64,000 nucleotides of DNA from Parabacteroides sp. (GCA_017481945.1 JAFUOJ010000011.1:124001-188000), one strand, 5' to 3'. Counted from the first letter of the stretch, positions 19,608 to 29,225 are shown. A program made the numbers and translations. The notes: generated from the sequence alone by a model not told the origin.

Positions 19608-22370
19608 CTACTCTACCTTAAACAGATATTGACCGGAACCAACCTCAAATCGTGCATATCCATTTTCATGGCCTAACGATTTAACTCCTTTTGCTTGAGA
19701 AGCCAATGTCTTTCCCTCCTTGATTACAGCAGTTGATGAGGCCGGTACATACACAATCGCTTTGGTATTTACCGGAACTTCTACCTGCAACGTAAAAGTA
19801 TTCCCCTCTTTCTTCCAGTTACTCACAATATCACCTTGAACAGAGCGATACTTGCAATTTACCCAATGCAAGCTATCAACCGGTTGTGGTTGAATCACGA
19901 TCTCTTTAAACCCGGGAGCAGCTGCCCGAATTCCCCCTAAAGACTGATACATCCATTCCCCTACACTTCCAAACATCGGATGGTTATGCGAATAAACATG
20001 GTCGGAATACTTCCAAGTTTCCCATAAAGTTGTCGCACCGGATTTCAGCATGTGTCCCCAGCCGGGGAAAGTTCTTTTTGTCACCATATCATAGGCAACA
20101 TCATTCCGATTGTGCTCACGCAAAACATTCAGAATTGCCGGAACTCCAAAGATTCCTGAAGCGATATGTCCATCTTGTTTCTCAATTGCTTGTAAAAGGC
20201 CTTTGAATACGGCCTCTTTTTCTCCTTCCGGAAGAAGATCATAATACAAAGCAAAAGCCTGGGCAGATTGTGTTCCATTCCCCACCTTACCGTCTCCTGT
20301 ATTCACGAACCGAGAGATAAAAGCCTTGCGAATGTTTTCGGCCAGCTGTGTATAAATAACCACATCCTCTTTCTTTCCTAAAATATCCGCAAATTCAACC
20401 AAGAGCTTAACATGATGATAATAATGGGCAGTAGCAAACAATGCCGGGATTCGTTCTTCCAAACTCTCATGGTCATTGATACACTTGTCTATCATGTGAT
20501 CTTTAGCACTTGACGCCAAGAATTGTATCTGTTTTAAGAAGGCCGGATAGTAGCTTTTCAGAATCTCTTTATCTCCATAATACTCATACAACTGCTTTTG
20601 AACAAAGCCAAAAGCTAATTGCCAACCAATCGGTCCCGATTTATCTCCCAATCCTTCAGCCTCCAAACCATTATAAGGAGCCGTCTCCGTCATTCCACCC
20701 AACGGCCGTTGGTCATTAGCAAAGTCCCGTACAACCTTCCGATAGAAGTTCTCCATATCATAATACCAACAGAACGTGCGAGCAACACCCACAATATCAC
20801 CGCCATACCCAAACTTCTCACGTGCCGGACAATCAGACTGCACACTAAATACATTACTCTTAAAGGTATAATCCAGAACCGTATCCAGCTTATTCAACAT
20901 CGGTTCTGAGCAGGCAAAGAATCCGGTCTGCTGTAAATCTGCATTCAAACGAATTCCTTCTATATTCTCTAATGAAGGACGTCCCGGCCATCCGGTAATC
21001 TCGACATAACGGAAACCATGAAAGGTAAAACGAGGTGACCATATTTCCTCTCCTTCCCCTTTCAATGTGTAACGATCTTCTTGCCAAGCAGTCTGGGGTT
21101 GACCCGGTTGACTCCAATCAGCATTCCAAAACTTCTTCTGCTGACCAGCCACAGAGGTCATTACATTTAAGCTTTTATCCGAATAAACATCTTCTCCATA
21201 ACGCACCTTGATAGTGGTTCCTTTTGGTCCCTTTACCTTTAGACGGACTACCCCAGCGAAGTTTTGTCCCATATCAAATACGAACTCTCCCGGACGTGTC
21301 TCCGTCATCCGAATCGGTTTCAATACTTTCGTTGCACGAATGGGTGGTTGCATTTGTGCAGTCAATATACCGGTCGGAATGCTATCCAACAAGACAGCAG
21401 ACTTCCAATTACTATCATCTAACGAAACTTCTGCCCAATCTTTTATCTCCCGACGAGCATCATAATGTTCACCTAAATAGACATTGTTTCTTACAATCGG
21501 ACTTTGTGCCGTTTTCCAACTTCCATCAGTAAGAATCGTTTCTACCGAGCCATCTTCATAGACTATGCGAAGCTGCGCTTTCAAACAGGGACGACCTATA
21601 TACAACATCTCACGCAATGGTCTAAAAATCCGAATGGGAAGCGGATTAAAGAACCCATTTCCTAACACTACACCAATCGCATTCTCTCCCTTTTGCACCT
21701 GTCCTGTGATATCATAAGTTGCGTATAATATTTGCTTTCCGAAATTTGTCCACCCAGGATCTAACCAATGATCTCCGACTTTATTTCCATTCAGATGAGC
21801 TTCATAGTAACCCAATCCGGCAATATACAAACGAGCAGTCTTCACCGGCTTACCAATTGTAAATTTTTTTCGGAACAACGGAGCCGGATCTTCTTTATAG
21901 AAGTCCTCAACCTTTTCCGGGGTAACCGAGCCATCCCCAATCCATTGAGCTTTCCAATCCGTAGGTGTCATCATCGCAGTTTCCCAATAAGCCGGTTCAC
22001 TCCAAGGCGAAACAACTCCATCCTGATTATAAACACGCACTTTCCAATAATAACGAGTAAAGGATTTCAATCGCTTTCCTGTATAATGTATATTGATGTT
22101 TTCCGAACTTTTTACTTTACCACTCTTCCAATACAATCCTTTCCCGGCAACTAAATTTGCCTTATCCGTTGCCACTTCAATTTCATAAGCCGCCTGTCGT
22201 TGCCCTCTCTCCGTTGCCGTTATCTTCCATCCCAACAAAGGAGAAGGCGTATCAATACCCAATGGATTCGTTGCATACTCACAGGTCAAATCCGTTAGAC
22301 GCAAGTTTTGCCCACTTACCCAAAGAGGACAAAGCAGTAAATAAATAAGTAAAGGAAGTATTCGTTTCAT
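19608..22370 (-). CDS. Alpha-L-rhamnosidase (GH78)
   Basis: The ATG at 22370 gives a signal peptide (MKRILPLLIYLLLCPLWVSG) and about 920 residues, the normal size. LRLTDLTCEYATNPLGIDTPSPLLGWKI is the characteristic N-terminal strand of Bacteroidetes GH78 proteins; ARLYIAGLGYYEAHLNGNKVGDHWLDPGWTN marks the rhamnosidase N domain; SDCPAREKFGYGGDIVG and GATTLWETW lie in the (alpha/alpha)6 catalytic domain and contain its conserved acidic residues. The enzyme removes terminal alpha-rhamnose from plant or bacterial glycans, probably in the periplasm or on the surface. It is the third gene of a minus-strand unit with a porin and an RmlD-like reductase. Confidence 0.93.
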   Translation of the reverse strand: MKRILPLLIYLLLCPLWVSGQNLRLTDLTCEYATNPLGIDTPSPLLGWKITATERGQRQAAYEIEVATDKANLVAGKGLYWKSGKVKSSENINIHYTGKRLKSFTRYYWKVRVYNQDGVVSPWSEPAYWETAMMTPTDWKAQWIGDGSVTPEKVEDFYKEDPAPLFRKKFTIGKPVKTARLYIAGLGYYEAHLNGNKVGDHWLDPGWTNFGKQILYATYDITGQVQKGENAIGVVLGNGFFNPLPIRIFRPLREMLYIGRPCLKAQLRIVYEDGSVETILTDGSWKTAQSPIVRNNVYLGEHYDARREIKDWAEVSLDDSNWKSAVLLDSIPTGILTAQMQPPIRATKVLKPIRMTETRPGEFVFDMGQNFAGVVRLKVKGPKGTTIKVRYGEDVYSDKSLNVMTSVAGQQKKFWNADWSQPGQPQTAWQEDRYTLKGEGEEIWSPRFTFHGFRYVEITGWPGRPSLENIEGIRLNADLQQTGFFACSEPMLNKLDTVLDYTFKSNVFSVQSDCPAREKFGYGGDIVGVARTFCWYYDMENFYRKVVRDFANDQRPLGGMTETAPYNGLEAEGLGDKSGPIGWQLAFGFVQKQLYEYYGDKEILKSYYPAFLKQIQFLASSAKDHMIDKCINDHESLEERIPALFATAHYYHHVKLLVEFADILGKKEDVVIYTQLAENIRKAFISRFVNTGDGKVGNGTQSAQAFALYYDLLPEGEKEAVFKGLLQAIEKQDGHIASGIFGVPAILNVLREHNRNDVAYDMVTKRTFPGWGHMLKSGATTLWETWKYSDHVYSHNHPMFGSVGEWMYQSLGGIRAAAPGFKEIVIQPQPVDSLHWVNCKYRSVQGDIVSNWKKEGNTFTLQVEVPVNTKAIVYVPASSTAVIKEGKTLASQAKGVKSLGHENGYARFEVGSGQYLFKVE

Positions 22371-22414
22371 GCTATTTCTATTTAAAGTTACTACATACAA
22401 GAAGAAAAGATTTC

Positions 22415-23302
22415 TCATTTCATCTCTTCCAATCCTTCTTCAAAGGTATGAGGTGTATAATCTAATTCTATACCTGCTTTCTCTATAGACAAACCACTAT
22501 AACGCGGACGCGGAGTCGCTTCGTTCATCTCCTCTGTCGAAACCGGATGAATCAAAGAACGGTCCAAATGAAAATAGTCTGCCACTCGGTAAGCCATCTC
22601 AGCAATAGACAATTGTTCGCCGCCCGCTATATGATAGACCCCGGACTTTTCCGTTAAGATTAACCGTTCCACCCCTACAGCTACATCAGCAACCCAAGTC
22701 GGTGTCCGGTACTGATCAGAAACCACTCGTATCTCTTCTCCGGCCTCCAATCGGTTTTTAACTAACTGAACAATATTCCCATGTTGCCCCGGCAAAGCCT
22801 TTCCGTATATTACTACGACACGCGCAATTGCATAATCGGAACAAATTTCTTCAATTTCTTGTTCCCCTTGATGTTTTGTCTGCCCATAATAGTTTACCGG
22901 AGCTGGTGTATCTTCCTCTGTATAGAGACGATTCTCTTTGCCATCAAACACAAAATCCGTTGAAAGATGAATCAGACGACTACCCAAATGTTCACAACAT
23001 TCAGCTAAATTAGCCACTGCCTCAACATTGATGGCAACCGCCTCCTCCGGATGTTGCTCACAATAGTCCGGTGCAGAGAGAGCTGCACAATTAATCACTA
23101 CGTCCGGAGCTATATGTTCCAACAAAGTTTCTACCGCAGGATAGTCTTGAATATCCAAACGGATAAATGTATGGTTTTCCGTAGGCTGAATATCCGGATG
23201 TAACGAACAAGCAAACAGTTCATACGTTCCCTGTTCCGAAAGCTGATCTAAAATCCGCCGTCCGACAAACCCGTTAGCCCCTATAATCAGTATCTTTTTC
23301 AT
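22415..23302 (-). CDS. RmlD-like NAD(P)-dependent sugar-nucleotide reductase
   Basis: The start at 23302 (MKKILIIGANGFVGRRIL) gives 295 residues with the SDR nucleotide-binding motif GANGFVG at about residues 8-14. STDFVFDGK and YYGQTKHQGE (the Y-x3-K pair) are the RmlD-type active-site blocks, and YRTPTWVADVA follows as in dTDP-4-dehydrorhamnose reductases. It may make dTDP-rhamnose or act on a related sugar; many Bacteroidales carry several such paralogues. The start codon overlaps the stop of the upstream porin gene in TAATG, indicating translational coupling. The rhamnosidase gene follows after 44 bp. Confidence 0.82.
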   Translation of the reverse strand: MKKILIIGANGFVGRRILDQLSEQGTYELFACSLHPDIQPTENHTFIRLDIQDYPAVETLLEHIAPDVVINCAALSAPDYCEQHPEEAVAINVEAVANLAECCEHLGSRLIHLSTDFVFDGKENRLYTEEDTPAPVNYYGQTKHQGEQEIEEICSDYAIARVVVIYGKALPGQHGNIVQLVKNRLEAGEEIRVVSDQYRTPTWVADVAVGVERLILTEKSGVYHIAGGEQLSIAEMAYRVADYFHLDRSLIHPVSTEEMNEATPRPRYSGLSIEKAGIELDYTPHTFEEGLEEMK

Positions 23303-24522
23303 TAAAACATATAAAGCATTACACCTAATATACGGTGATTCGTTACTGAATGAGTATTTTCTATTTTCCCGTTCTTCGCATTCATATCTCCATACCATGC
23401 GACAGAGGGCGTATATTCAAAGCCAAACTTCCAATGCGGCAGGTTATAAGAAAGCTGTATATTAGTCGTGAATAACTGGTCAACATCTAATCCTACACCA
23501 TACGTTGAACCAACAATATCCTTCCCAGTTCCCAAATTCTTCAAATAACCGACAAAGATGCCGGGTTTCCATTTCTTACCATAAACAATATTTACCCATG
23601 TCATTGAATGACGATACGGCGTATATTTCTGTTCACCGGTACGTTCATTTATATCTGTAACTGCATATCCTCCCAACATTGAACACTGTGTCAAGTTAGA
23701 AGCTAACAAAGTCTTAGCAGCAACCACCCAATCATTACCTACATATTTCGTATGTGCTTCAAAAGAAAGAGCAGTTATTCGCTCATCTACCTTATATACA
23801 TTATCTAATACAGTAGACTGTTGACGAGGTGTTAAAGACAACATCTCCATACCTGCCCCGGCAATCCAACCATTCTTTTTATAATCAGCTCCCACATACA
23901 CTTCCGGGACACAACTATTCTTGATATATTCTTCACTCTTTCCATTCGGTCCGGCAGAAAGATATTGCAACTGCCATAAAACAGAACCGGTCAACTGAAA
24001 ACCACCACCGGAAGTATAACGATAGCGAATCTGCGGACTACGGTTAAATGGTTGGAAGGGAGCACCCGTACAAAGATTTAACATCTGCGGAGAAACATCT
24101 CCAAACAAAGGATGCCAGGTCTGTCCGACCAAGACTGCTGATTTTCCCCAGTCCAAGTTTACATAAGCATGACGAATACGCAATACGGCCCAATTACTAC
24201 CGGAACCACGGAAATCCACTTCCAACTTTGCACTGGATTTCGCCTTACCAATCATAGGACCAGTCACATCCAATCCCAAGCGAGAATACAAAAGATAGAA
24301 ACTTCCATTGGGAGTTGCATTCAAATCTTTACCGTCCGCATCATACTTATGATCTTTCGGATACAAATAGAAAAGCCCGTCTACGGTTTCTGAATTAGCT
24401 CGCGAGTTATAAAATAAATCCCCGCGCACCTGTCCATAAAACTTATAAGAAATATTCTTCTTCTGCGCAAAACCGGGTATTGCCATACATAAGGCTACAA
24501 AGAGTACTAAATACGTTTTCAT
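23302..24522 (-). CDS. Outer-membrane beta-barrel (porin-like) protein
   Basis: The 406-residue protein has a signal peptide (MKTYLVLFVALCMAIPGFAQ) and alternating aromatic/hydrophobic strands typical of an outer-membrane barrel, for example YKFYGQVRGDLFYNSR at the start and HRILGVMLYMF, ending in Phe, at the end. LLYSRLGLDVTGP and LDWGKSAVLVGQTWHPLFGD resemble DcaP-type and related Bacteroidetes porins, but I cannot name a substrate. It heads a coupled unit with an RmlD-like reductase and a rhamnosidase, so a role in uptake linked to rhamnose-containing material is possible but unproven. It has a complete consensus promoter. Confidence 0.8.
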   Translation of the reverse strand: MKTYLVLFVALCMAIPGFAQKKNISYKFYGQVRGDLFYNSRANSETVDGLFYLYPKDHKYDADGKDLNATPNGSFYLLYSRLGLDVTGPMIGKAKSSAKLEVDFRGSGSNWAVLRIRHAYVNLDWGKSAVLVGQTWHPLFGDVSPQMLNLCTGAPFQPFNRSPQIRYRYTSGGGFQLTGSVLWQLQYLSAGPNGKSEEYIKNSCVPEVYVGADYKKNGWIAGAGMEMLSLTPRQQSTVLDNVYKVDERITALSFEAHTKYVGNDWVVAAKTLLASNLTQCSMLGGYAVTDINERTGEQKYTPYRHSMTWVNIVYGKKWKPGIFVGYLKNLGTGKDIVGSTYGVGLDVDQLFTTNIQLSYNLPHWKFGFEYTPSVAWYGDMNAKNGKIENTHSVTNHRILGVMLYMF

Positions 24523-24545
24523 GCTGTTCTTTATCTAATATTTCA

Positions 24546-24576
24546 CAAAAATAAAGAAGTTTCATTTTTTTACAAA
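24546..24576 (-). promoter_or_regulatory. Promoter of the porin-reductase-rhamnosidase unit
   Basis: On the minus strand, TTTG (24573-24576) and TATTTTTG (24546-24553) are exactly 19 bp apart, a full match to the Bacteroidetes consensus. The leader before the ATG at 24522 would be ~16 bases. Confidence 0.85.
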
Positions 24577-24581
24577 ACAAA

Positions 24582-24608
24582 GCCCCGGAAATACTATATT
24601 TCCGGGGC
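24582..24608. terminator. 11-bp stem-loop upstream of the porin promoter
   Basis: GCCCCGGAAAT (24582-24592) pairs with ATTTCCGGGGC (24598-24608). It lies immediately upstream of the porin promoter and downstream of the DUF6249-like gene, and may isolate the two. Confidence 0.65.
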
Positions 24609-24633
24609 CTGTTTAACTAATATCCCAATAAAA

Positions 24634-24670
24634 ATGGCTCCCGGGCTATTTTTATTTGCACAGGAGCCAT
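24634..24670 (-). terminator. Terminator of the DUF6249-like gene
   Basis: ATGGCTCC (24634-24641) pairs with GGAGCCAT (24663-24670). In the minus-strand direction the stem is followed by TTTTTATT. Confidence 0.75.
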
Positions 24671-24703
24671 AAATTTTTTCCTCGTGAGGCATTTTTCTTT
24701 GGG

Positions 24704-25120
24704 TCACTTCTTATCTTTTTTACCAATCTTCATTTCAAGTATAAAGGCAAGAATCAAACCAAGACCTCCGAACAACAGAACAGAAGCACTATAAGCAGAA
24801 GTTAACACCTCGTATTCACGGGTAATTTCTAAATAATGTTTATTCGCAGAAACTATTATATTTAGAATAAATCCGACCAATATACCAAACCCTATTCCCA
24901 TCAATAAGCACCCAACTTTTAAGGCATTAAATGAGATTTTCGGCATTCCATATCCTAATATATAACTACTTGGAAGTTGGGGAAGATTCAAATTATCTCC
25001 TAATTTCTCAATAATAGCCATACGTTCCTTACGGCGAACAAAAAGTTCAAACAACCCATAAATTCCAGCAGTAATAATTCCTACTACCACTATTGGTATT
25101 AAAAAGTCAAATCTAGCCAT
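24704..25120 (-). CDS. Membrane protein, DUF6249-like, function unknown
   Basis: The 138-residue protein has three likely membrane segments: LIPIVVVGIITAGIYGLFELF near the N-terminus, a glycine-rich GCLLMGIGFGILVGFILNIIV in the middle, and SASVLLFGGLGLILAFILEM near the C-terminus, followed by a lysine-rich tail. The middle linker carries the RRKERMAIIEKLGDN block seen in small Bacteroidetes proteins that sit beside an ECF sigma factor and its partner. It is divergently placed with respect to the sigma factor gene starting at 25277, so a link to that regulon is plausible, but there is no direct evidence of function. Confidence 0.7.
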   Translation of the reverse strand: MARFDFLIPIVVVGIITAGIYGLFELFVRRKERMAIIEKLGDNLNLPQLPSSYILGYGMPKISFNALKVGCLLMGIGFGILVGFILNIIVSANKHYLEITREYEVLTSAYSASVLLFGGLGLILAFILEMKIGKKDKK

Positions 25121-25223
25121 AACTATTACTATTTACTTTAATGTTACATTTATTTCTTTGTTACATTTGACGCAATGAACTTCGAAAGGTTACAAATTTA
25201 CAGATAAAAATTATTTTTTTATT

Positions 25224-25255
25224 TTTGTTGCCGTTTACTGTAACCATTTTCTTTG
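25224..25255 (+). promoter_or_regulatory. Promoter of the ECF sigma factor gene
   Basis: TTTG (25224-25227) and TTTCTTTG (25248-25255) are 20 bp apart. The expected start, ~25262, leaves a leader of about 15 bases. It looks like a housekeeping promoter rather than an obvious self-recognised ECF site. Confidence 0.6.
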
Positions 25256-25276
25256 GTTTGCGTCCATTCTTATATA

Positions 25277-25831
25277 ATGGAATTGTATACCGATACATAT
25301 TATATTCATCGAATACTCGAAGGAGATACTGCATGCTTTGCTTGTCTACTAGATAAATACAGCCGTCCGGTTTATTCACTTATTTATAAAGTGATTCGTA
25401 ATCGGGAGGACGCGGAAGAGTTTACCCAAGATGTTTTTATAAAAGTATTTCAAAAATTATCGACGTTCAAAGGTGAGTGTAGTTTCTCCACTTGGATTTA
25501 CCGAATTGCTTATAATACTGCAATCTCCGAAACTCGAAAAAAGAAATATGAGTACTTGCCCATAGAGGAATCGATAATTAATAATGTATCAGAAGAAGAG
25601 GTAACAGACATGTTAGGACAAACCGATAATCATCAACAAATACAAATGTTAGACAAAGCATTAACCCTGTTACCGACAGACGAACGAGCATTGATACTAC
25701 TTTATTATATGGAAGAAAAAACAATAGAAGAGGTATCAACAATTAGTGGATTAACTGAATCCAATGTAAAAACAAAACTATTTCGTATACGAAAGAAGTT
25801 ATTTGTATTATTAAAAGGGATGGAGGAGTAA
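25277..25831 (+). CDS. ECF-type RNA polymerase sigma factor
   Basis: The 184-residue protein has sigma region 2 (FACLLDKYSRPVYSLIYKVIRNREDAEEFTQDVFIKVFQKL...FSTWIYRIAYNTAISETRKKK) and region 4 (ALTLLPTDERALILLYYMEEKTIEEVSTISGLTESNVKTKLFRIRKKL), with no region 3, as expected for an extracytoplasmic-function sigma factor. The ATG at 25277 agrees with the promoter; a reading from 25253 would begin inside the -7 box. A small membrane protein gene starts 4 bp after it, the usual place of an anti-sigma partner. The signal it answers is unknown. Confidence 0.93.
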   Translation: MELYTDTYYIHRILEGDTACFACLLDKYSRPVYSLIYKVIRNREDAEEFTQDVFIKVFQKLSTFKGECSFSTWIYRIAYNTAISETRKKKYEYLPIEESIINNVSEEEVTDMLGQTDNHQQIQMLDKALTLLPTDERALILLYYMEEKTIEEVSTISGLTESNVKTKLFRIRKKLFVLLKGMEE

Positions 25832-25835
25832 AGAG

Positions 25836-26198
25836 ATGAAGAAAAATAATGATATATTGAAAGACTTATTTAGTCGAATGCCTGAAGAGGAACTTCCCGC
25901 TTCATTTCGTGTCAACGTCATGCAAAAGGTTATGATTGAGGCAGAACGGATACGTAAACGGAATGAACGAATAGAATGGTTTGCATTGATTATAGCTTCC
26001 CTATTCTTTATCGGATTAGCAATTATTGCTTTCTCCTATTTAAATATATCTTTTGAATTAAAATGGACATCAATCTCTATGCCAGATTTAAAATTGTTAC
26101 CTTTTTATTCTTTGATTGGTACTACGGTACTTATTTTATTGGGAATTGACCACAAATTCAGACAGATATATAAAAAGAAACACGAAAAAGAAGTGTAA
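25836..26198 (+). CDS. Probable membrane partner (anti-sigma-like) of the ECF sigma factor
   Basis: The 120-residue protein has a ~45-residue cytoplasmic N-terminus with LKDLFSRMPEEELPASFRVNVMQKVM, a block common in small Bacteroidetes proteins next to ECF sigma factors, then two membrane segments (FALIIASLFFIGLAIIAFSYL and LLPFYSLIGTTVLILLGI) and a basic tail. There is no zinc-binding ZAS motif, so a classical anti-sigma fold is not shown. The 4-bp gap to the sigma gene strongly suggests co-expression and a regulatory link; the role itself is an inference. Confidence 0.7.
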   Translation: MKKNNDILKDLFSRMPEEELPASFRVNVMQKVMIEAERIRKRNERIEWFALIIASLFFIGLAIIAFSYLNISFELKWTSISMPDLKLLPFYSLIGTTVLILLGIDHKFRQIYKKKHEKEV

Positions 26199-26297
26199 GT
26201 ATCAAAAAAAGCATTACCTTTGCCCCGATTTTTGAGAAACGACAATATAATGTCTAACTTACTAATTAAAACAAACTTAAGTATTAACAATTAAAGA

Positions 26298-28088
26298 ATG
26301 GAAAATTTAAAGAACATTCAACCAATCGCTGATTTTGATTGGGACGCTCTTGAACAGGGCGAATCTTACGGTCAAGTAAGCAAGGACGATCTTGTAAAAA
26401 CGTATGACAACACTTTGAACACAGTAAAAGACAAAGATGTTGTTATGGGAACTGTAACTGCAATGAACAAACGTGAAGTTGTAGTAAATATCGGTTTCAA
26501 ATCAGACGGTGTTGTTCCAATGTCTGAATTCCGTTACAATCCGGAACTAAAAGTTGGTGACGAAGTAGAAGTATACATCGAAAACCAAGAAGACAAAAAA
26601 GGACAGTTGATCCTATCTCACAAGAAAGCACGCGCTACACGTTCTTGGGATCGTGTTAACGAAGCTCTTGAAAAAGATGAAATCATCAAAGGTTACATTA
26701 AATGTCGTACTAAGGGTGGTATGATCGTTGATGTATTTGGTATCGAAGCATTCTTACCAGGTTCTCAGATCGACGTTAAACCAATCCGCGATTATGATGT
26801 ATTTGTAGGTAAGACAATGGAATTCAAGATCGTGAAGATCAATCAAGAATTCAAAAATGTTGTTGTATCTCATAAGGCTCTTATCGAAGCTGAACTTGAA
26901 CAGCAGAAGAAAGACATCATTTCTAAACTTGAAAAAGGTCAAGTACTTGAAGGTACAGTTAAGAATATCACTTCTTACGGTGTATTCATCGACTTGGGTG
27001 GCGTAGACGGTTTGATCCACATTACAGATTTGTCTTGGGGTCGCGTTTCTCATCCGGAAGAAATTGTTAAGTTAGATGAAAAGATCAATGTAGTTATCCT
27101 TGATTTCGATGACGAAAAGAAACGCATTGCTCTTGGTTTGAAACAATTAACTCCGCACCCATGGGATGCATTAGATGCAGACTTAAAAGTTGGTGACAAA
27201 GTAAAAGGTAAAGTAGTTGTTATGGCTGACTACGGTGCATTCATCGAAATTGCTCCGGGTGTAGAAGGTTTAATCCACGTTTCTGAAATGTCTTGGACAC
27301 AGCACTTACGTTCTGCTCAGGACTTCATGAAAGTTGGTGACGAAATCGAAGCTGTTATTTTGACATTGGATCGCGACGAACGTAAGATGTCTTTAGGTAT
27401 CAAACAGTTGAAATCAGATCCGTGGGAAGATATCGAAGCTCGTTTCCCTGTAGGTTCTCGTCACACTGCAAAAGTACGTAACTTCACAAACTTCGGTGTA
27501 TTTGTTGAAATCGAAGAAGGTGTAGATGGTTTGATTCATATTTCTGACTTATCTTGGACAAAGAAAATCAAACATCCGTCTGAATTCACTCAGATCGGTG
27601 CAGAAATCGAAGTTCAAGTATTAGAAATCGATAAAGAAAACCGTCGCTTAAGCTTAGGTCACAAACAATTGGAAGAAAATCCTTGGGATGTATTTGAAAC
27701 TATCTTTACAGTAGGTTCTATCCACGAAGGTACTATTATCGAAGTATTAGATAAAGGTGCTGTTATCGCATTACCTTACGGTGTTGAAGGTTTCGCTACT
27801 CCGAAACATTTAGTAAAAGAAGATGGTTCTCAAGCTCAGGCTGATGAAAAATTACAATTTAAGGTAATTGAATTCAACAAAGAAGCTAAGAGAATTATCC
27901 TTTCTCACAGCCGTATCTTCGAAGACGAACAAAAAGTTGCAAAGAAAGAAGTTAGCGAAAAGAAAGCTTCTACAAAACGCAACAAGAAAGAAGAAGATTC
28001 TACTATGATTACTGGTGCTGTTGAAAAAACAACATTAGGTGACATTGAAGAACTTGCTGCTTTGAAAGAAAAATTAGCAGGTAAATAA
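26298..28088 (+). CDS. rpsA: 30S ribosomal protein S1
   Basis: The 596-residue protein consists of six S1 RNA-binding domains in series (about 40-110, 125-195, 210-280, 295-365, 385-450, 470-540), each marked by a G-x-V-x3-D/T-YGxFV-like strand such as GTVKNITSYGVFIDLGGVDGLIHITDLSW. S1 helps recruit mRNA to the 30S subunit. The N-terminal stretch (IADFDWDALEQGE) and the lysine-rich C-terminal tail fit Bacteroidetes S1. Codon use is visibly biased to favoured codons, unlike the neighbours, as expected of a highly expressed gene. A -7-like TACCTTTG lies at 26215-26222 but without a clear -33 box. A strong terminator follows. Confidence 0.97.
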   Translation: MENLKNIQPIADFDWDALEQGESYGQVSKDDLVKTYDNTLNTVKDKDVVMGTVTAMNKREVVVNIGFKSDGVVPMSEFRYNPELKVGDEVEVYIENQEDKKGQLILSHKKARATRSWDRVNEALEKDEIIKGYIKCRTKGGMIVDVFGIEAFLPGSQIDVKPIRDYDVFVGKTMEFKIVKINQEFKNVVVSHKALIEAELEQQKKDIISKLEKGQVLEGTVKNITSYGVFIDLGGVDGLIHITDLSWGRVSHPEEIVKLDEKINVVILDFDDEKKRIALGLKQLTPHPWDALDADLKVGDKVKGKVVVMADYGAFIEIAPGVEGLIHVSEMSWTQHLRSAQDFMKVGDEIEAVILTLDRDERKMSLGIKQLKSDPWEDIEARFPVGSRHTAKVRNFTNFGVFVEIEEGVDGLIHISDLSWTKKIKHPSEFTQIGAEIEVQVLEIDKENRRLSLGHKQLEENPWDVFETIFTVGSIHEGTIIEVLDKGAVIALPYGVEGFATPKHLVKEDGSQAQADEKLQFKVIEFNKEAKRIILSHSRIFEDEQKVAKKEVSEKKASTKRNKKEEDSTMITGAVEKTTLGDIEELAALKEKLAGK

Positions 28089-28106
28089 ATAATCTTTCTG
28101 TTTAAT

Positions 28107-28142
28107 AAAAAAAGGAGATATCAATTAGATATCTCCTTTTTT
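28107..28142. terminator. Bidirectional terminator after rpsA
   Basis: GGAGATATC (28114-28122) pairs with GATATCTCC (28128-28136), flanked by an A7 run and a T6 run. It serves rpsA (+) and the small gene ending at 28163 (-). Confidence 0.92.
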
Positions 28143-28162
28143 ATTGCTGTTTAATTAATAGC

Positions 28163-28360
28163 TTAATCTGTGATTTCAAGCATAGCGTTAATTTCTTTAC
28201 GCTTATCTAAATCCGTAAAATAAACTTCTACAACTTTGTAAATATCAAAACCTTCTGTAGAACCAGCAGTCAAATTTAAAGATTCAACCAATTTACGTGT
28301 TGCATTACGAATTTCAGCTGGATTGATCAGATGAAGCTCATTGTTGTGAATTAATCCCAT
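28163..28360 (-). CDS. Small conserved protein, function unknown
   Basis: This 65-residue protein (MGLIHNNELHLINPAEIRN...LDKRKEINAMLEITD) has no signal peptide, membrane segment or recognisable domain and looks like a small helical cytoplasmic protein. Coding character is supported by an ATG start, a compact reading frame filling the space before the shared terminator, and ordinary local codon use. About 270 bp of very AT-rich DNA without further features separates it from folE. Confidence 0.6.
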   Translation of the reverse strand: MGLIHNNELHLINPAEIRNATRKLVESLNLTAGSTEGFDIYKVVEVYFTDLDKRKEINAMLEITD

Positions 28361-28630
28361 GACGTTTGAATTTAAAGTTATACTTATTTTTATTAATAAT
28401 CTCTTTTAGGAGCAAGCCTTTTCAGCCTTTTTCCATTTCATGCACTAAATATACAAACAACCTTTGAAAATACAGCCTTTCTATAAACTTTTTTTGTCAA
28501 ATTACTTTCAAATTCACTTAATAGTAAACAATATTCTATCACTTAATAACATGAATCACAACTATTTTCACCTTATAAAAAGAATTTCTCTTTTTTACAA
28601 AAAGTACAGTAATAAAATTTCCCTTCTATC

Positions 28631-29224
28631 CTATCTATTATGTTTTATCAGATTCATAAATTCTTCACGTGTTTTAGCTTGTTGAAAAAAACCAGTAAAG
28701 TCAGAGGTTGTTGTCAATGAATTTTGCTTTTCAACACCACGCATTTGCATACACATATGCTGAGCCTCTATAACAACCATTACTCCTAAAGGATCCAAAG
28801 TCTGTTGAATACAATCCTTTATCTGCATAGTTAAACGTTCTTGTATTTGAAGGCGACGAGCAAAAATATCCACCACACGAGGAATTTTACTCAAACCCGT
28901 AATATATTTTTTAGGAATATAAGCTACATGTGCTTTTCCAAAAAAAGGTAACATATGATGTTCACAAAGAGAAAAGAAATCAATATCTTTTACTATTACC
29001 ATCTGTTTGTAGTCTTCTTCTTGAAACATTGCACTACGAAGTACTGCTGATGGATCTTCTTGATAACCTTTTGTTAGAAACTGCATAGCTTTAGCTACAC
29101 GTTCAGGGGTCTTTACCAAGCCTTCGCGGTCAACCTCTTCACCGAGCAAATTGATAATGCTCTTATAATGTCCTGCCAACTCTTCACGGACTTGTAAAGT
29201 CTTTTCGTTAAATTCTTCTCTCAT
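28631..29224 (-). CDS. folE: GTP cyclohydrolase I
   Basis: The 197-residue enzyme converts GTP to dihydroneopterin triphosphate, the first step of folate (and pterin) synthesis. The zinc ligands are in [25 protein letters not shown] and [48 protein letters not shown] is the usual central block. All match full-length family members. It starts 1 bp after the SPOR-protein stop, at the end of a probable operon: DUF1599, DoxX-like, tpiA, SPOR, folE. Confidence 0.96.
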   Translation of the reverse strand: MREEFNEKTLQVREELAGHYKSIINLLGEEVDREGLVKTPERVAKAMQFLTKGYQEDPSAVLRSAMFQEEDYKQMVIVKDIDFFSLCEHHMLPFFGKAHVAYIPKKYITGLSKIPRVVDIFARRLQIQERLTMQIKDCIQQTLDPLGVMVVIEAQHMCMQMRGVEKQNSLTTTSDFTGFFQQAKTREEFMNLIKHNR

Positions 29225-29225
29225 C

